Assembly (NCBI GenBank): GCA_009772985.1
Contig: WOUS01000006.1
Location: 62,001-126,000, forward strand
DNA from: Anaerolineaceae bacterium
GTDB taxonomy: Bacteria; Chloroflexota; Anaerolineae; Anaerolineales; Villigracilaceae
DNA: 64,000 nt
Direction: 5' to 3'
The notes beneath the pieces were generated by a model, which did no database searches, was not told the origin of the DNA, and was given only the letters and a program-made list of their open reading frames with translations. Positions 15,568-23,952 of this stretch are shown here, piece after piece; within the stretch, counting starts at the first letter, position 1; each line of letters begins with the position of its first letter. The position numbers were made by a program, and so were the translations under genes.

Positions 15568-16359
15568 ATGAACGCGAAATCCATCCGGGCCGCCCTGCGG
15601 GAACTGCCGCTTGGCGGCCTCCGCTTTTATCAGACGGTGGACTCGACCAGCGACGTTGCGCTGGCCTGGGCCGCCGAAGGCGCGCGGGACCTCAGCCTGG
15701 CCGCCGCCGACCGGCAGACGCGCGGCCGCGGCCGGGGAGTCCGCCCCTGGCTCACCCCGCCGGGCTGCGCGCTGGCCTTCAGCCTGGTTCTCCGCCCCGG
15801 TCCTGTAGAGCGGGATATTATCCCGCTCTACTCTGCCCTCGGCGCGCTGGCCGTCGCGCAGACGCTGGAGGGCATCGGCCTGGCCCCGCAGATCAAATGG
15901 CCGAACGACGTGCTGCTCGACCGGCGCAAGGTGTGCGGCATCCTGGCCGAGTCGGTCTGGCTGGGCGAAAAAGTGGACAGCGTTGTGCTGGGGATCGGCG
16001 TCAACGTTGGGCCGCGGTCCGTCCCGCCGCCGGAAGCGCTCGACTTCCCCGCGGCCTGCCTGGAGTCCGCGGCGGGGCGGACGCTCGACCGGCCGGCCCT
16101 GCTGGCCGGAATCCTGTCTGCATTGCTGGAATGGCGTCCGCGCCTCGGCACGGACGCGTTCCTGCAAGCGTGGGAGGCGCGGCTGGCCTTCCGCGGCGAG
16201 ACGGTGGAGGTGTGGGCGGAGGGAATGCCGGCGCGCGCCGGGCAGGTCCTCGGTCTCGAACGGGACGGCGGGCTGCGCCTGCTGGGGGAGGGCGGCAAAT
16301 CTTTCGCCGTCCGGTTTGGGGAAGTGCATCTGCGTCCGGTGTTACAGAGTACTGCGTGA
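15568..16359 (+). CDS. birA: Biotin--[acetyl-CoA carboxylase] ligase, with an in-frame palindrome insert
   Basis: A 263-residue single-domain (group I) biotin protein ligase without the N-terminal repressor HTH. Motifs: YQTVDSTSDVALAWA, ADRQTRGRGRGVRPW (biotinyl-AMP loop), QIKWPNDVLLDRRKVCGIL (ATP/biotin site) and GIGVNVG, then a C-terminal SH3-like domain. It loads biotin onto carboxyl carrier proteins. Between FSLVLRPG and ALGALAVAQTL the protein carries extra residues PVERDIIPLYS, encoded by a perfect palindrome at 15805-15831; related sequence is in the RluA gene at 49857. I place the start at ATG 15568; an in-frame ATG at 15523 would overlap the preceding gene. Confidence 0.92.
   Translation: MNAKSIRAALRELPLGGLRFYQTVDSTSDVALAWAAEGARDLSLAAADRQTRGRGRGVRPWLTPPGCALAFSLVLRPGPVERDIIPLYSALGALAVAQTLEGIGLAPQIKWPNDVLLDRRKVCGILAESVWLGEKVDSVVLGIGVNVGPRSVPPPEALDFPAACLESAAGRTLDRPALLAGILSALLEWRPRLGTDAFLQAWEARLAFRGETVEVWAEGMPARAGQVLGLERDGGLRLLGEGGKSFAVRFGEVHLRPVLQSTA
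15805..15831. repeat. Coding palindrome VERDII element inside birA
   Basis: GTAGAGCGGGATA, one T, then the exact complement: a 27-base (9-codon) perfect palindrome. It encodes -VERDIIPLY- and interrupts the BirA fold at a loop. The same element, one base longer, is at 49857-49884 in the rluA-type gene, where it is read in the same frame (VERDII). Confidence 0.85.
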
Positions 16360-16407
16360 TTATTTGAACCAAAATTCCGGCTTTTCCGGCACTTTGCCGC
16401 GGCCGAG

Positions 16408-16437
16408 TTCACAGATTCATGCAAGGAGCAGTATAAT
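16408..16437 (+). promoter_or_regulatory. Promoter of the small membrane protein gene
   Basis: TTCACA (16408-16413), 18-base spacer, TATAAT (16432-16437); the GAGGTG ribosome binding site of the next gene follows. Confidence 0.6.
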
Positions 16438-16453
16438 AATGGCGAGGTGACCC

Positions 16454-16684
16454 ATGCTCGATAATTTGCGTGACCAGGCGGCCTCGTCGCCGTTCTTCCA
16501 GCAAGAGGAACCGATTGCGGAGCAGGCGCCGGAAGGCCCGCCTCCCAGGAAAACGATTGACCAGTTGACGGGGATGAATGCCCGGCAGCGCCTGATCCTT
16601 GCGGCGATGCTGCTGGTGGTGGTCTGCCTTTTGGGGACGATGGCGCTGCTGGTGACGGGGCGGTTCGTGTTGCCGTTTTTCTAA
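16454..16684 (+). CDS. Small single-span membrane protein, function unknown
   Basis: 76 residues: a polar, Pro/Glu-rich N-terminal half (DQAASSPFFQQEEPIAEQAP), then NARQRLILAAMLLVVVCLLG and a second hydrophobic part up to the C-terminus (FVLPFF). GAGGTG lies 7 bases before the ATG, and a good promoter lies at 16408-16437. No family recognised. Confidence 0.65.
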   Translation: MLDNLRDQAASSPFFQQEEPIAEQAPEGPPPRKTIDQLTGMNARQRLILAAMLLVVVCLLGTMALLVTGRFVLPFF

Positions 16685-16710
16685 TCCCCGTTAGCCACAT
16701 CCGAATCAAT

Positions 16711-16737
16711 GCCCCCGGCGTTTTGTCTGCCGGGGGC
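16711..16737. terminator. Bidirectional terminator-like hairpin between small gene and gyrA
   Basis: GCCCCCGGC-GTTTTGTCT-GCCGGGGGC, 9-bp perfect stem, between two convergent genes. T-rich bases follow on the plus strand (TGGTTGTT). A short repeat-type tract, CCGCGCACTCCGCGTGCTC, follows at 16757-16775. Confidence 0.65.
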
Positions 16738-16787
16738 TGGTTGTTAAAGGTTTTCTCCGCGCACTCCGCGTGCTCTGCGGTTAATCT

Positions 16788-19349
16788 CTATTTGATCGGC
16801 AGTGCGAACTGCGTGCCAGGTTCGGGGACCGGTTCGCCGTTTGGTTCTGCACCGACCTTTTTGAGTTCGGCGGTGGCGATGCGGGCGATGGAAGCCACCT
16901 TGTCGCCTTCCTTAACGTTCATCAGGTGGACGCCGCGCGTGGCGCGCCCGGCCTGTTTCACATCCTTGACCTTCATCCTGAGCACCATGCCGTTGGCCGA
17001 GATGATGGTCAGGTCGTCGGCTTTCTGGGCGACGCGCGCCGCGCTGATGATGCCGATCTTGTCGGCCGCGTCCTTGGCGATGGTCTGAACGCCCCCGGTG
17101 GCGCGGCCCTTGGCCGGGTATTCTGTCAGCGGGGTGCGCTTGCCGTACCCTTGCGTGGTGACGAGTACCAGGTCTCCATCCGGTTCGACAACTTCCATGC
17201 TGGTGACTTTATCCTTGCCCGCAAGCCGGATGCCGGTCACGCCGCCCGCGCCGCGTCCCATTGTGCGGACTTCGGTTTCGGCGAAGCGCAGGGCTTTGCC
17301 CTGTTCGGTGACCAGGATGACCTCGCTGTTGCCGTGGGTCAGGCGCGCCCAGCCGAGTTCATCCTTTTCTTCCAGCCCGATGGCGATGATGCCGGAGGGA
17401 CGCACGGCGGCCAGTTCGCTCAGGGCCATGCGCTTGATCTTTCCATTGCGGGTGGCGAGGGTGATGAATTCTGCCATCTCGAAATTGGGGACAGAGAGGG
17501 CGGCGGTGATGATCTCGCCCGGTTCGAGCGACAGCACGTTGACCAGCGGGATGCCCTTGGCGGCCCGGTCGGCGTCGGGGATCTGGTAAACCTTTTCAGA
17601 GTAAACCTTGCCCCGGTCAGAGAAGAACAGCATCGTGTCGAGGGAACGCGCCGGGATCAGGTTCAGAACCTCGTCTTCTTCCTTGGTGGCATGGCCGGTG
17701 ACACCCTTGCCGCCCTTGATTTGCGAGCGGTACGAGGCCGCCGCCACACGCTTGACGTAGCCGTGAGCAGTGAGCGAGATGAGCACGGCCTCATCCGGCA
17801 CGAGGTCCGATTCGGACAGGTTTTCCACCGCCTCGGCGGCGATGTGGGTGCGGCGCTCGTCGCCGTATTTTTCGGCCAGTTCGCGCAAGTCGTCCTGGAT
17901 CAACCCGAGGATTTTCCTGGGGTGGGCCAGCAAGTCTTCGTAGCCGGCGATCTGCTGTTTGACCTGTTTGTACTCGTCTTCGATCTTTTGGCGTTCGAGG
18001 GCGGCCAGGCGGCGCAACTGCATATCGAGGATGGCCTGGGATTGGAGTTCGCTCAATTTGAAGCGTTTCATCAGGCGCGTTTTGGCCGTATCCGCATCCG
18101 GTGATTCGCGGATGGTCTGGATGACCGCGTCCAGGTTGTTCAGGGCGATGGTCAGGCCTTCGAGGATGTGAGCCCGGGCGCGTGCCTTTTCCAGTTCGAA
18201 CTGGGTGCGGCGGGTGATGACCTGCTGGCGGTGTTCGATGAAAATTTGCAGGCACCGCTTGAGCGGCAGGAGGCGCGGCTCGCCGTTGACCAGCGCCAGC
18301 ATTTGGACGCCGAAGGTGGTCTGCAGGGCGGTGTATTTGTACAACTGGTTGAGCACTTTCTTGGGCTGGGCGCCGCGCTTGAGTTCGATGACGATGCTCA
18401 TGCCGCGCCGGTCGGACTCGTCGCGCAGGTCGGAGATGGCGTCAATTTTCTCCTCCCGCGCCAGGTCCGCGATGCGCTCAATGAGCGTGGACTTGTTGAC
18501 CTGGTAGGGGATCTCGGTGATGACGATGCGGTGCCGGTTGCCGGACATCTCTTCGATGTGGGCTTTGCCGCGCAGGACGATGCGTCCCTTGCCGGACCCG
18601 TAAGCGGCCTCGATGCCCTCCTTCCCGACGATGATGCCGCCGGTGGGGAAGTCCGGCCCGGGGATGAATTTCATCAAGAACTCCATCGGGATTTCGTCCA
18701 TCGTGTCGTAGTTGTTGATGAGATAGATGATGGCTGCCGAGAGTTCTTTCAGGTTGTGAGGCGGGATGTTGGTGGCCATGCCGACCGCGATGCCGGACGA
18801 GCCATTCAGCAGCAGGTTCGGCAGGCGGGACGGGAGGACGGTCGGTTCCTGGAGCGAACCGTCGAAGTTGTCGGTGAAGTCCACCGTATTCTTGTCGAGG
18901 TCGGCCAGCATTTCCCCGGCCATTTTGTGCAGGCGGGCTTCGGTGTAGCGCATGGCGGCGGGAGCGTCGCCGTCCACCGAGCCGAAGTTGCCCTGGCCGT
19001 CCACCAGCATGTAGCGCATGGAGAAATCCTGCGCCATGCGCGCCATGGATTCGTAGACCGCCGAGTCGCCGTGCGGATGATATTTGCCCAGCACCTCGCC
19101 GACGATACGGGCCGATTTCTTGAAGGCGGTATTGGCGCGGATGCCCATGTCGTCCATGGCATAGAGAATGCGCCGGTGGACGGGTTTCAGCCCGTCGCGG
19201 GCATCCGGCAGGGCGCGCGCCACGATAACGGACATGGCGTAATCCAGATATGAGGTGCGCATCTGTTCGTCAATGTCCGCCATCTGGACGGTGCCGATGA
19301 TCTGTTTGATGGGTTCCGGGGTTTGGCCGGCGGGTTCGGGTTCTGCCAT
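16788..19349 (-). CDS. gyrA: DNA gyrase subunit A
   Basis: An 853-residue type II topoisomerase subunit that cuts and reseals DNA during negative supercoiling. Landmarks: [17 protein letters not shown], the quinolone region [17 protein letters not shown] (Ser and an acidic Glu at the classical positions 83/87), the catalytic Tyr in AMRYTEARL, then the six-bladed C-terminal beta-pinwheel with a GyrA box QIKGGKGV, which argues for GyrA rather than ParC. I chose MAEPEPAG (complement of 19347-19349), with AAAGGA upstream. The longer open frame would start inside the repeat at 19357. The C-terminus ends in a short tail rich in Glu/Pro. gyrB is not in the window. Confidence 0.96.
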   Translation of the reverse strand: MAEPEPAGQTPEPIKQIIGTVQMADIDEQMRTSYLDYAMSVIVARALPDARDGLKPVHRRILYAMDDMGIRANTAFKKSARIVGEVLGKYHPHGDSAVYESMARMAQDFSMRYMLVDGQGNFGSVDGDAPAAMRYTEARLHKMAGEMLADLDKNTVDFTDNFDGSLQEPTVLPSRLPNLLLNGSSGIAVGMATNIPPHNLKELSAAIIYLINNYDTMDEIPMEFLMKFIPGPDFPTGGIIVGKEGIEAAYGSGKGRIVLRGKAHIEEMSGNRHRIVITEIPYQVNKSTLIERIADLAREEKIDAISDLRDESDRRGMSIVIELKRGAQPKKVLNQLYKYTALQTTFGVQMLALVNGEPRLLPLKRCLQIFIEHRQQVITRRTQFELEKARARAHILEGLTIALNNLDAVIQTIRESPDADTAKTRLMKRFKLSELQSQAILDMQLRRLAALERQKIEDEYKQVKQQIAGYEDLLAHPRKILGLIQDDLRELAEKYGDERRTHIAAEAVENLSESDLVPDEAVLISLTAHGYVKRVAAASYRSQIKGGKGVTGHATKEEDEVLNLIPARSLDTMLFFSDRGKVYSEKVYQIPDADRAAKGIPLVNVLSLEPGEIITAALSVPNFEMAEFITLATRNGKIKRMALSELAAVRPSGIIAIGLEEKDELGWARLTHGNSEVILVTEQGKALRFAETEVRTMGRGAGGVTGIRLAGKDKVTSMEVVEPDGDLVLVTTQGYGKRTPLTEYPAKGRATGGVQTIAKDAADKIGIISAARVAQKADDLTIISANGMVLRMKVKDVKQAGRATRGVHLMNVKEGDKVASIARIATAELKKVGAEPNGEPVPEPGTQFALPIK

Positions 19350-19356
19350 AGAAAAA

Positions 19357-19480
19357 TCCTTTAACACAAAGGGCACAAAGTCCACGATCCCCAAAGAACG
19401 GAGACATGAGGAACACGAAGGAATCCTTTGTGTTCCTTCGTGTCCGCCTGCCCCTGTTTTTGGGGGTTGTGGTGAATCTT
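19357..19480. repeat. Composite CACAAAGG hairpin repeat with nested modules
   Basis: Left: ACACAAAGGGCACAAAG and ATGAGGAACACGAAGGAAT. Right: CCTTTGTGTTCCTTCGTGT and GTTGTGGTGAA. Each half also carries a small module: CGATCCCCAAAGAACGGAGAC on the left and GCCCCTGTTTTTGGGGGTT on the right. It sits just upstream of gyrA and ends close to the tRNA-Pro promoter. Confidence 0.7.
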
Positions 19481-19510
19481 TTTAAGCGGACGGATTATAC
19501 CGCAAACGGC

Positions 19511-19539
19511 TTGCCAAATAGGATATGGACGTGTATAAT
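19511..19539 (+). promoter_or_regulatory. Promoter of tRNA-Pro
   Basis: TTGCCA (19511-19516), 17-base spacer, TATAAT (19534-19539), 12 bases before the tRNA 5' end. Confidence 0.8.
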
Positions 19540-19551
19540 CCCGCCTTGCTT

Positions 19552-19629
19552 CGGGGCGTGGCTCAGCCCGGTTAGAGCGCTGCGTTCGGGACGCAGAGGT
19601 CCCCGGTTCAAATCCGGGCGCCCCGACCA
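19552..19629 (+). tRNA. tRNA-Pro (anticodon CGG), CCA encoded
   Basis: Acceptor CGGGGCG / CGCCCCG, D-arm GGCTCAGCCCGGTTAGAGC, anticodon stem CTGCG / CGCAG with loop TTCGGGA (anticodon CGG, proline), T-arm GGTTCAAATCC. Discriminator A and an encoded CCA end at 19629. It has its own promoter and terminator. Confidence 0.96.
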
Positions 19630-19635
19630 ATTTTT

Positions 19636-19668
19636 ACCGCCGAATCCCGATCGGCGGTTTTGTTTTTT
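19636..19668 (+). terminator. Rho-independent terminator of tRNA-Pro
   Basis: ACCGCCGA-ATCCCGA-TCGGCGGT stem-loop followed by TTTGTTTTTT. Confidence 0.9.
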
Positions 19669-19714
19669 AAACGGCTTGCCATGCCGAGTAGTTTCCCTGA
19701 TCGGTGGGGGGGGA

Positions 19715-19803
19715 AAAAGCCTGCCACAAATTTCACGAATAACCACGAATTTTCTTTGGTCTTTTTCGCGAAATTCGTGCCATTCGTGGCCGGGTTTGAG
19801 TAA
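19715..19803. repeat. Composite CACGAATT hairpin repeat
   Basis: Left: GCCACAAATTTCACGAATAACCACGAATT. Right: CGCGAAATTCGTGCCATTCGTGGC. Long imperfect hairpin with a T-rich loop. Related copies are at 26985-27056 and 48243-48306. Confidence 0.75.
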
Positions 19804-19825
19804 TTTCCCTATTCCTCGGATTTAT

Positions 19826-19834
19826 TGCTATAAT
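19826..19834 (+). promoter_or_regulatory. Extended -10 promoter of small membrane gene / tldD
   Basis: TTGCTATAAT contains a TG-n-TATAAT extended -10 (TATAAT at 19829-19834). No good -35 is visible. The ribosome binding site GGAGGAAACC follows at 19861. Confidence 0.55.
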
Positions 19835-19870
19835 ACCCGCAGCGCTAAAATCACATTCCCGGAGGAAACC

Positions 19871-20074
19871 ATGTCCATACCTGATGCTGCCCACGACCTT
19901 GTCAATGTCCAGTACAAGTTCTACAAATCGGCCACCCGCCTGTCCAACCTGTTGTATGCCCTGACCATTATCGGGCTGATCCTGTGGATCCTGGGCATCA
20001 TCCTGACCTGCGTGGGAGCGTTCTTCGCCGCAGATTCGGTGATTACTCTCATCAACTCCGGTTACGGCTATTGA
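19871..20074 (+). CDS. Small two-helix membrane protein upstream of tldD
   Basis: 67 residues. Helical N-terminus (AAHDLVNVQYKFYKSATRLS), then two hydrophobic segments (LLYALTIIGLILWILGIILT and CVGAFFAADSVITLI). A perfect GGAGG stands 5-9 bases before the ATG. It lies about 100 bases before tldD on the same strand. No family recognised. Confidence 0.7.
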   Translation: MSIPDAAHDLVNVQYKFYKSATRLSNLLYALTIIGLILWILGIILTCVGAFFAADSVITLINSGYGY

Positions 20075-20177
20075 TCGTGGAGCACGCCGCCTCTTGCTGG
20101 ACCCCTGGCTGGTCCTGCTTCGACGCGGCAGTAATCCTCCCGACAGCGCACAACCCTTCCCAAAAGGAGAACATTGC

Positions 20178-21635
20178 ATGAAGAAGTCCATCAAGCAGCA
20201 AATCGAACGCATCAAATCGAAAGGCGCCGCGTACGCGGACGCGCGCTGGTATCCGCTCGAGGAATCCAACCAGTTGTTCATGTTGAACGGCAACCTGAAG
20301 GACGCCTCCTCCAACCGCGAGAGCGGGATCGGCGCCCGCGTGCTGTACAAGGGCGCGTGGGGCTTCGCCGCCTCCTCCGACATGAGCGACCTGAACGCCC
20401 TCTTCGACCGGGCCTTCGACAACGCCCGCGCCGCCGCCGAGCGCGTCACCTTCCCGGTCCGGCTGGCGGAGAAGGACGCGGTCCAGGCGTCGTTCACCAG
20501 CCCGTGCAAGGAGGACCCGTTCGAGGTCCCGCTCGCCGACAAGGTCGCCTTCCTGAAAGAGATGGACGCGAAACTCGACCAGGAGGGCGTCTTCCTGCGC
20601 ATGGGTGGGCTGAACTTCGTCCGCAAGCAGATTGTCTTCATGGATTCCGAAGGCAGCGAGATCGAAAAGAACATCACCGAAGTGTTCGCCGAACTCCAGG
20701 TGCGCGGGCAGGACGCCCAGGGCCAGTCGCAGGAGCGCAAGTTCCGCCTGGCCCAGCAGGGCAGGCAGACGCGCGGCTGGGAGTCCATTGACCGCGATCT
20801 GTTCCTCGAAAATGCCGAGCGCATCGTCCGCGAGTTGAAGCAAGTGCTGGCCGCCGAGGACTGCCCGAAGGAAGACCGCTCGGCCATCCTGCTGCCCGGC
20901 ATCATGTACCTCCAGACCCACGAGACCATCGGCCACGCCCTCGAACTGGACCGCATCCTCGGCTACGAACTGGCCTTCGCCGGCGGATCGTTCGTCACGC
21001 TCGACGATTTCGGCAAACTGCGCTACGGCTCCGAAAAACTGACCGCCCGCGCCGACGCCACGGTCGTCAACAGCCCCGGCAGTTTCGGCTACGATGATGA
21101 CGGCATCCCGGCCCAGAACGTGACCCTGATTGACAAGGGCATCCTGGTCGGCGCCATCACCGGCCGCCAGATGGTGGAGGAAGCCAACGCGAAAGCGAGG
21201 AAGCAGATCTTCAAAGGCAGCGGCGGCGCGAACCGCGCCACCTCCTTCTACCGCGTGCCCATCGAGCGCATGACCAACATCAACATTGACCCCGGCGCGG
21301 ACGGCACGCTGGACGACATCGTCGCCAAGACCGAAAAGGGCATCATCCTCGACGGCGACCGCTCCTGGTCCATCGGCTCGAACCGCGAGCAGTTCCACTT
21401 TGCCACCGAGATCGGCTGGCTGGTGGACGAGGGCAAGGTCACGAAAGTGGTCAAGAACGCCACCTACAAAGGCTCCACGGTGAAGTTCTGGAACTCGCTC
21501 TCCGCCGTGGGCGACAAGCGCACCTGGGAGGTGCGTTACGTGGACAACTGCGGGAAAGGCCAGCCGAACCAGATCATGCAGCTCGGCCACGGCATCCCGG
21601 TCTGCCGCTTCGACAACGTCAGGATAGGAGAGTAG
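20178..21635 (+). CDS. tldD: TldD metalloprotease subunit
   Basis: A 485-residue zinc metalloprotease of the TldD/PmbA family. The zinc site is THETIGHALELDRILGYELA (HExxxH with a downstream Glu/Asp), matching the canonical TldD HExxxH. The family ending GGxxxRATSFY is visible as GSGGANRATSFYRVP, and the C-terminal domain holds the conserved YLVDKG-like and SWSIGSNR segments. TldD works with TldE as a heterodimer that degrades unfolded or modified peptides (microcin B17 and CcdA processing in E. coli). ATG 20178 follows AAAAGGAG. tldE follows after only 2 bases, so they form an operon. Confidence 0.93.
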   Translation: MKKSIKQQIERIKSKGAAYADARWYPLEESNQLFMLNGNLKDASSNRESGIGARVLYKGAWGFAASSDMSDLNALFDRAFDNARAAAERVTFPVRLAEKDAVQASFTSPCKEDPFEVPLADKVAFLKEMDAKLDQEGVFLRMGGLNFVRKQIVFMDSEGSEIEKNITEVFAELQVRGQDAQGQSQERKFRLAQQGRQTRGWESIDRDLFLENAERIVRELKQVLAAEDCPKEDRSAILLPGIMYLQTHETIGHALELDRILGYELAFAGGSFVTLDDFGKLRYGSEKLTARADATVVNSPGSFGYDDDGIPAQNVTLIDKGILVGAITGRQMVEEANAKARKQIFKGSGGANRATSFYRVPIERMTNINIDPGADGTLDDIVAKTEKGIILDGDRSWSIGSNREQFHFATEIGWLVDEGKVTKVVKNATYKGSTVKFWNSLSAVGDKRTWEVRYVDNCGKGQPNQIMQLGHGIPVCRFDNVRIGE

Positions 21636-21637
21636 CC

Positions 21638-23026
21638 GTGAAAGACCGCATTCTGAAGACCCTGCGCGACCTGCGCGCCTACGCCATCAAGAAAGGCTGT
21701 GAGTTCTCGATCTATTACCAGGAGGAGAACAGCCACCTGATGCGCTTCGCCAACTCGGCCATCTCCCTCAACACCAACGAGCGCCTCATCCGCCTCGACA
21801 TCACCGCCCAGGACGGGCGCAAGCGCGCCAGTTACGGCCTGATCACCAACCTCGACCAGGTGGACGACATGAAAAAAGGCATTGACATCGCCGCCGAGAT
21901 GGTCGTCCATGCCATGCCGCTGAACTACGACCCGACCATGCCGACCTTCGCCGAATCGTTCGCCGACGAGAGCGGATTCGACCCGGCCCTGCCCGCCATG
22001 AGCAACGCCGAAAAACTGGCGTTCTTCAACGCCGCGGTCGAGGGCCTGGAGACGGACGACGTAAAACTCTCCGGCATCTTCTCCTGCGGCGACAACATCG
22101 TCGCCCAGATCAACACCCGCTCCGAGCATACCCAGTACTTCCGCATCTCGGACGCGCAGGCGACGATTGTGCTGGCGCACGCCAAACTCAAGTGGGAGGT
22201 GCAGGCCGAACAGTCGGCGTACACGAAAGCCGCGCTGGACCCGGAACCTGTCCGCCAGGATCTGGCCTTCCTGCTCGACCGCTACCAGCACGACGCGCCG
22301 GTGCAGCTGCCGCTCGGCAGTTACGACATCGTCTTCGGCTCCGCCGCCACTGCCGACCTGCTCTCCATTATGAACTGGATCGGGTTCAGCGGCGGCTCGA
22401 TGAAGCGCGGCTTCTCGTTCCTCGGCGAGGACAAGGTCGGGCAGAAGGTTTTCTCCGACAAGGTCACGCTCGTGGACGACCCGACCCGCCTCGAAACCTT
22501 CCCGTTCAAGCGCGACTTCACCGGCATGAACCGCGAGAAACCGTACCCGCTCTTCACTGGCGGAGTCTTCGACGGCTTCGTCTGGGTCCAGGACGACGCC
22601 GACGAGTTCGGGGCGAAGCCGACCGGGCACACGGTCAGCCACCGCAGCATTTCCCTGCACGGCGGCGGGAAGGACATCTCCTCGCTGGAGGCGCTGGTGG
22701 CCCAGCCGCGCGAGCGGGACATTTTCTACGTCCCGTTCCTGCACTACATGAACATCGTCAACCCGTCGAAGGGCGTCGTCACCGCCAGTTCGCGCTTCGG
22801 CGCGCTGCTGCTCAAGAAGGACGGCACGGTGGCGGTCCCGTACAACGTCCGCCTGACGCAGAGCCTGCTCGACATCTTCGGCGACAAAGTGGCCTGGCTC
22901 TCCAAGCAGACGGTGGCGTACAACACCTCCGCCAGTTACGGGGCGCGCAACCCCACGGCAGTCATCGTCCCGCTCTTCATGCGGGTGGACGGGCTGGAGA
23001 TTTCCCACTCCAACTCGTCGTACTGA
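21638..23026 (+). CDS. pmbA: TldE/PmbA subunit of the TldD-TldE protease
   Basis: A 462-residue partner of TldD starting at GTG 21638 behind AGGAGA. It has the TldD/PmbA fold (N-terminal EFSIYYQEENSHLMRFANSA region and a C-terminal half with FDGFVWVQDDADEFGAKPTG, SHRSISLHGGGKD) but no HExxxH, as expected for the non-catalytic subunit. The 2-base spacing to tldD indicates one transcript. A GC hairpin (23039-23066) follows. Confidence 0.9.
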   Translation: MKDRILKTLRDLRAYAIKKGCEFSIYYQEENSHLMRFANSAISLNTNERLIRLDITAQDGRKRASYGLITNLDQVDDMKKGIDIAAEMVVHAMPLNYDPTMPTFAESFADESGFDPALPAMSNAEKLAFFNAAVEGLETDDVKLSGIFSCGDNIVAQINTRSEHTQYFRISDAQATIVLAHAKLKWEVQAEQSAYTKAALDPEPVRQDLAFLLDRYQHDAPVQLPLGSYDIVFGSAATADLLSIMNWIGFSGGSMKRGFSFLGEDKVGQKVFSDKVTLVDDPTRLETFPFKRDFTGMNREKPYPLFTGGVFDGFVWVQDDADEFGAKPTGHTVSHRSISLHGGGKDISSLEALVAQPRERDIFYVPFLHYMNIVNPSKGVVTASSRFGALLLKKDGTVAVPYNVRLTQSLLDIFGDKVAWLSKQTVAYNTSASYGARNPTAVIVPLFMRVDGLEISHSNSSY

Positions 23027-23038
23027 AATCCCACATTC

Positions 23039-23066
23039 GCGGGGACGGCAGAGATGCTGTCCCCGC
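23039..23066 (+). terminator. GC hairpin after tldE
   Basis: GCGGGGAC-GGCAGAGATGCT-GTCCCCGC, 8-bp perfect stem with extra G-C/A pairs inside. There is no T-tract, so it may be a terminator or an mRNA-stabilising stem before the next gene. Confidence 0.45.
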
Positions 23067-23116
23067 ATCATTCCGTCAAAGAGTTACCGGGTACGCTACG
23101 AAAGCGAGATGAAACA

Positions 23117-23386
23117 ATGAACGAATATTACCGCGCAAAATTCAACGAACTCCTGACCGAATTCAACCGCTACCTGGTGGAACATCCGGCTTTTGCAGAG
23201 AAATTTCCAGCCGGAGCGGAAGTGGTGTTGCTGGACAAACGCGACTCGGGATATAACCGGTTTGTCCTGGATGCGCTCAAGAGCGATCATCCGGTTGTCT
23301 ATATTGACGTGGGCGAACTTGCCCCCATCCACTCGCGGCTGAAACGGCCTGCGGTCGTTTCCAGCCCGAGGGCGTATGCCGGTTGA
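23117..23386 (+). CDS. DUF5647 family protein
   Basis: 89 residues: a helical N-terminus (FNELLTEFNRYLVEHPAFAE), then KFPAGAEVVLLDKRDSGYNR and PVVYIDVGELAPIHSR. The phrase (I/F)P-x-x-AxVVLLDxxD is the DUF5647 signature. The function of this family is unknown. It sits alone between tldE and a good terminator (23391). The start ATG 23117 has only a weak ribosome binding site (GCGAGATGAAACA). Confidence 0.65.
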   Translation: MNEYYRAKFNELLTEFNRYLVEHPAFAEKFPAGAEVVLLDKRDSGYNRFVLDALKSDHPVVYIDVGELAPIHSRLKRPAVVSSPRAYAG

Positions 23387-23390
23387 AAAC

Positions 23391-23425
23391 AGAACTCCGG
23401 GATTTTGAAAACCCCGGAGTTCTTT
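23391..23425 (+). terminator. Rho-independent terminator
   Basis: AGAACTCCGGG / CCCGGAGTTCT, 11-bp perfect stem, ending in CTTT. Confidence 0.85.
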
Positions 23426-23524
23426 ACAAAAACTGCCAACGGGGGAGTTGCTGCCGAGGATTTGTCGAAGCAGGCTGCTTTGTACCCTCCTTATAAACTG
23501 CAACACAAAAATCACGTTTCCTCC

Positions 23525-23554
23525 TTGACGCATCTTCCCTCGCGGGTGTAAACT
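23525..23554 (+). promoter_or_regulatory. Promoter of the M-box / corA transcript
   Basis: TTGACG (23525-23530), 18-base spacer, TAAACT (23549-23554). It would start RNA about 10 bases before the riboswitch core. Confidence 0.55.
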
Positions 23555-23570
23555 CGCCGCGTAACCAAAT

Positions 23571-23717
23571 AGACCTCGTTAGGTGAGGCGGCTGCGTGGA
23601 TACAGGCCATTGTCCCGAAACGTCGAAAGACGCCAAGGGATAGACCAGGCCGGGCCGGATTAAGGCCCCGCTCAAAGTGGCTGGAGGTAACTCCTACGGC
23701 GCGCAGTGCCAAACCCC
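23571..23717 (+). ncRNA. M-box (ykoK-type) magnesium riboswitch
   Basis: The conserved blocks of the M-box aptamer occur in order: CGTTAGGTGAGG (23577-23588), GTGGATACAGGC (23596-23607), CCGAAACGTCGAAAGACGCC (23616-23635), GGATTAAGGC, TCAAAGTGGCTGGAGGTAAC and TCCTACGG...CAGTGCCAAA. The M-box binds several Mg2+ ions and usually switches genes for Mg2+ transporters off when Mg2+ is plentiful. It lies directly upstream of a corA gene, which fits. The region after it (23720-23790) looks like the expression platform. Confidence 0.92.
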
Positions 23718-23719
23718 GA

Positions 23720-23790
23720 CCAGGAGGCGCCCGCAGAATCCCTGCGGGGGATGCACGTTTCCCGCCTCCTGGACCTCCGGGAGGTTTTCA
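23720..23790 (+). terminator. Expression platform: stacked hairpins and terminator after the M-box
   Basis: CCAGGAGGCG (23720-23729) pairs with CGCCTCCTGG (23763-23772), enclosing CCCGCAG / CTGCGGG. ACCTCCGGGAGGTTTT (23773-23788) forms a small terminator-like hairpin with a T-run. CCAGGAGG can also be matched by the CCTCC of the second stem, so the two structures could be alternatives controlled by the aptamer. Confidence 0.65.
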
Positions 23791-23952
23791 TTTCATCCCA
23801 AAGAAAGGGCAGCATGAACTCCACCGAAGATAGTGACCAACCTTTTCGTCGCCGGCCTCTCGGTTTGAGAGGTGAAACGGCAATCCCATGAGGCGTTACG
23901 CGTGAGGTGAACATCCCTCCTGCGTGACGAGATTCCGCACACGGAGGCTGTT

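Noticed and set aside
19406..20074. A 222-codon frame running through tRNA-Pro into the small membrane gene
   Set aside because: It crosses the tRNA and its terminator. Only the last 67 codons, behind GGAGG, are a credible gene.
23706..23891. A 61-codon frame overlapping the M-box and its platform, as a leader peptide
   Set aside because: It starts inside the aptamer and crosses the terminator stems; there is no ribosome binding site and no Mg2+-leader-like features. I regard it as accidental.
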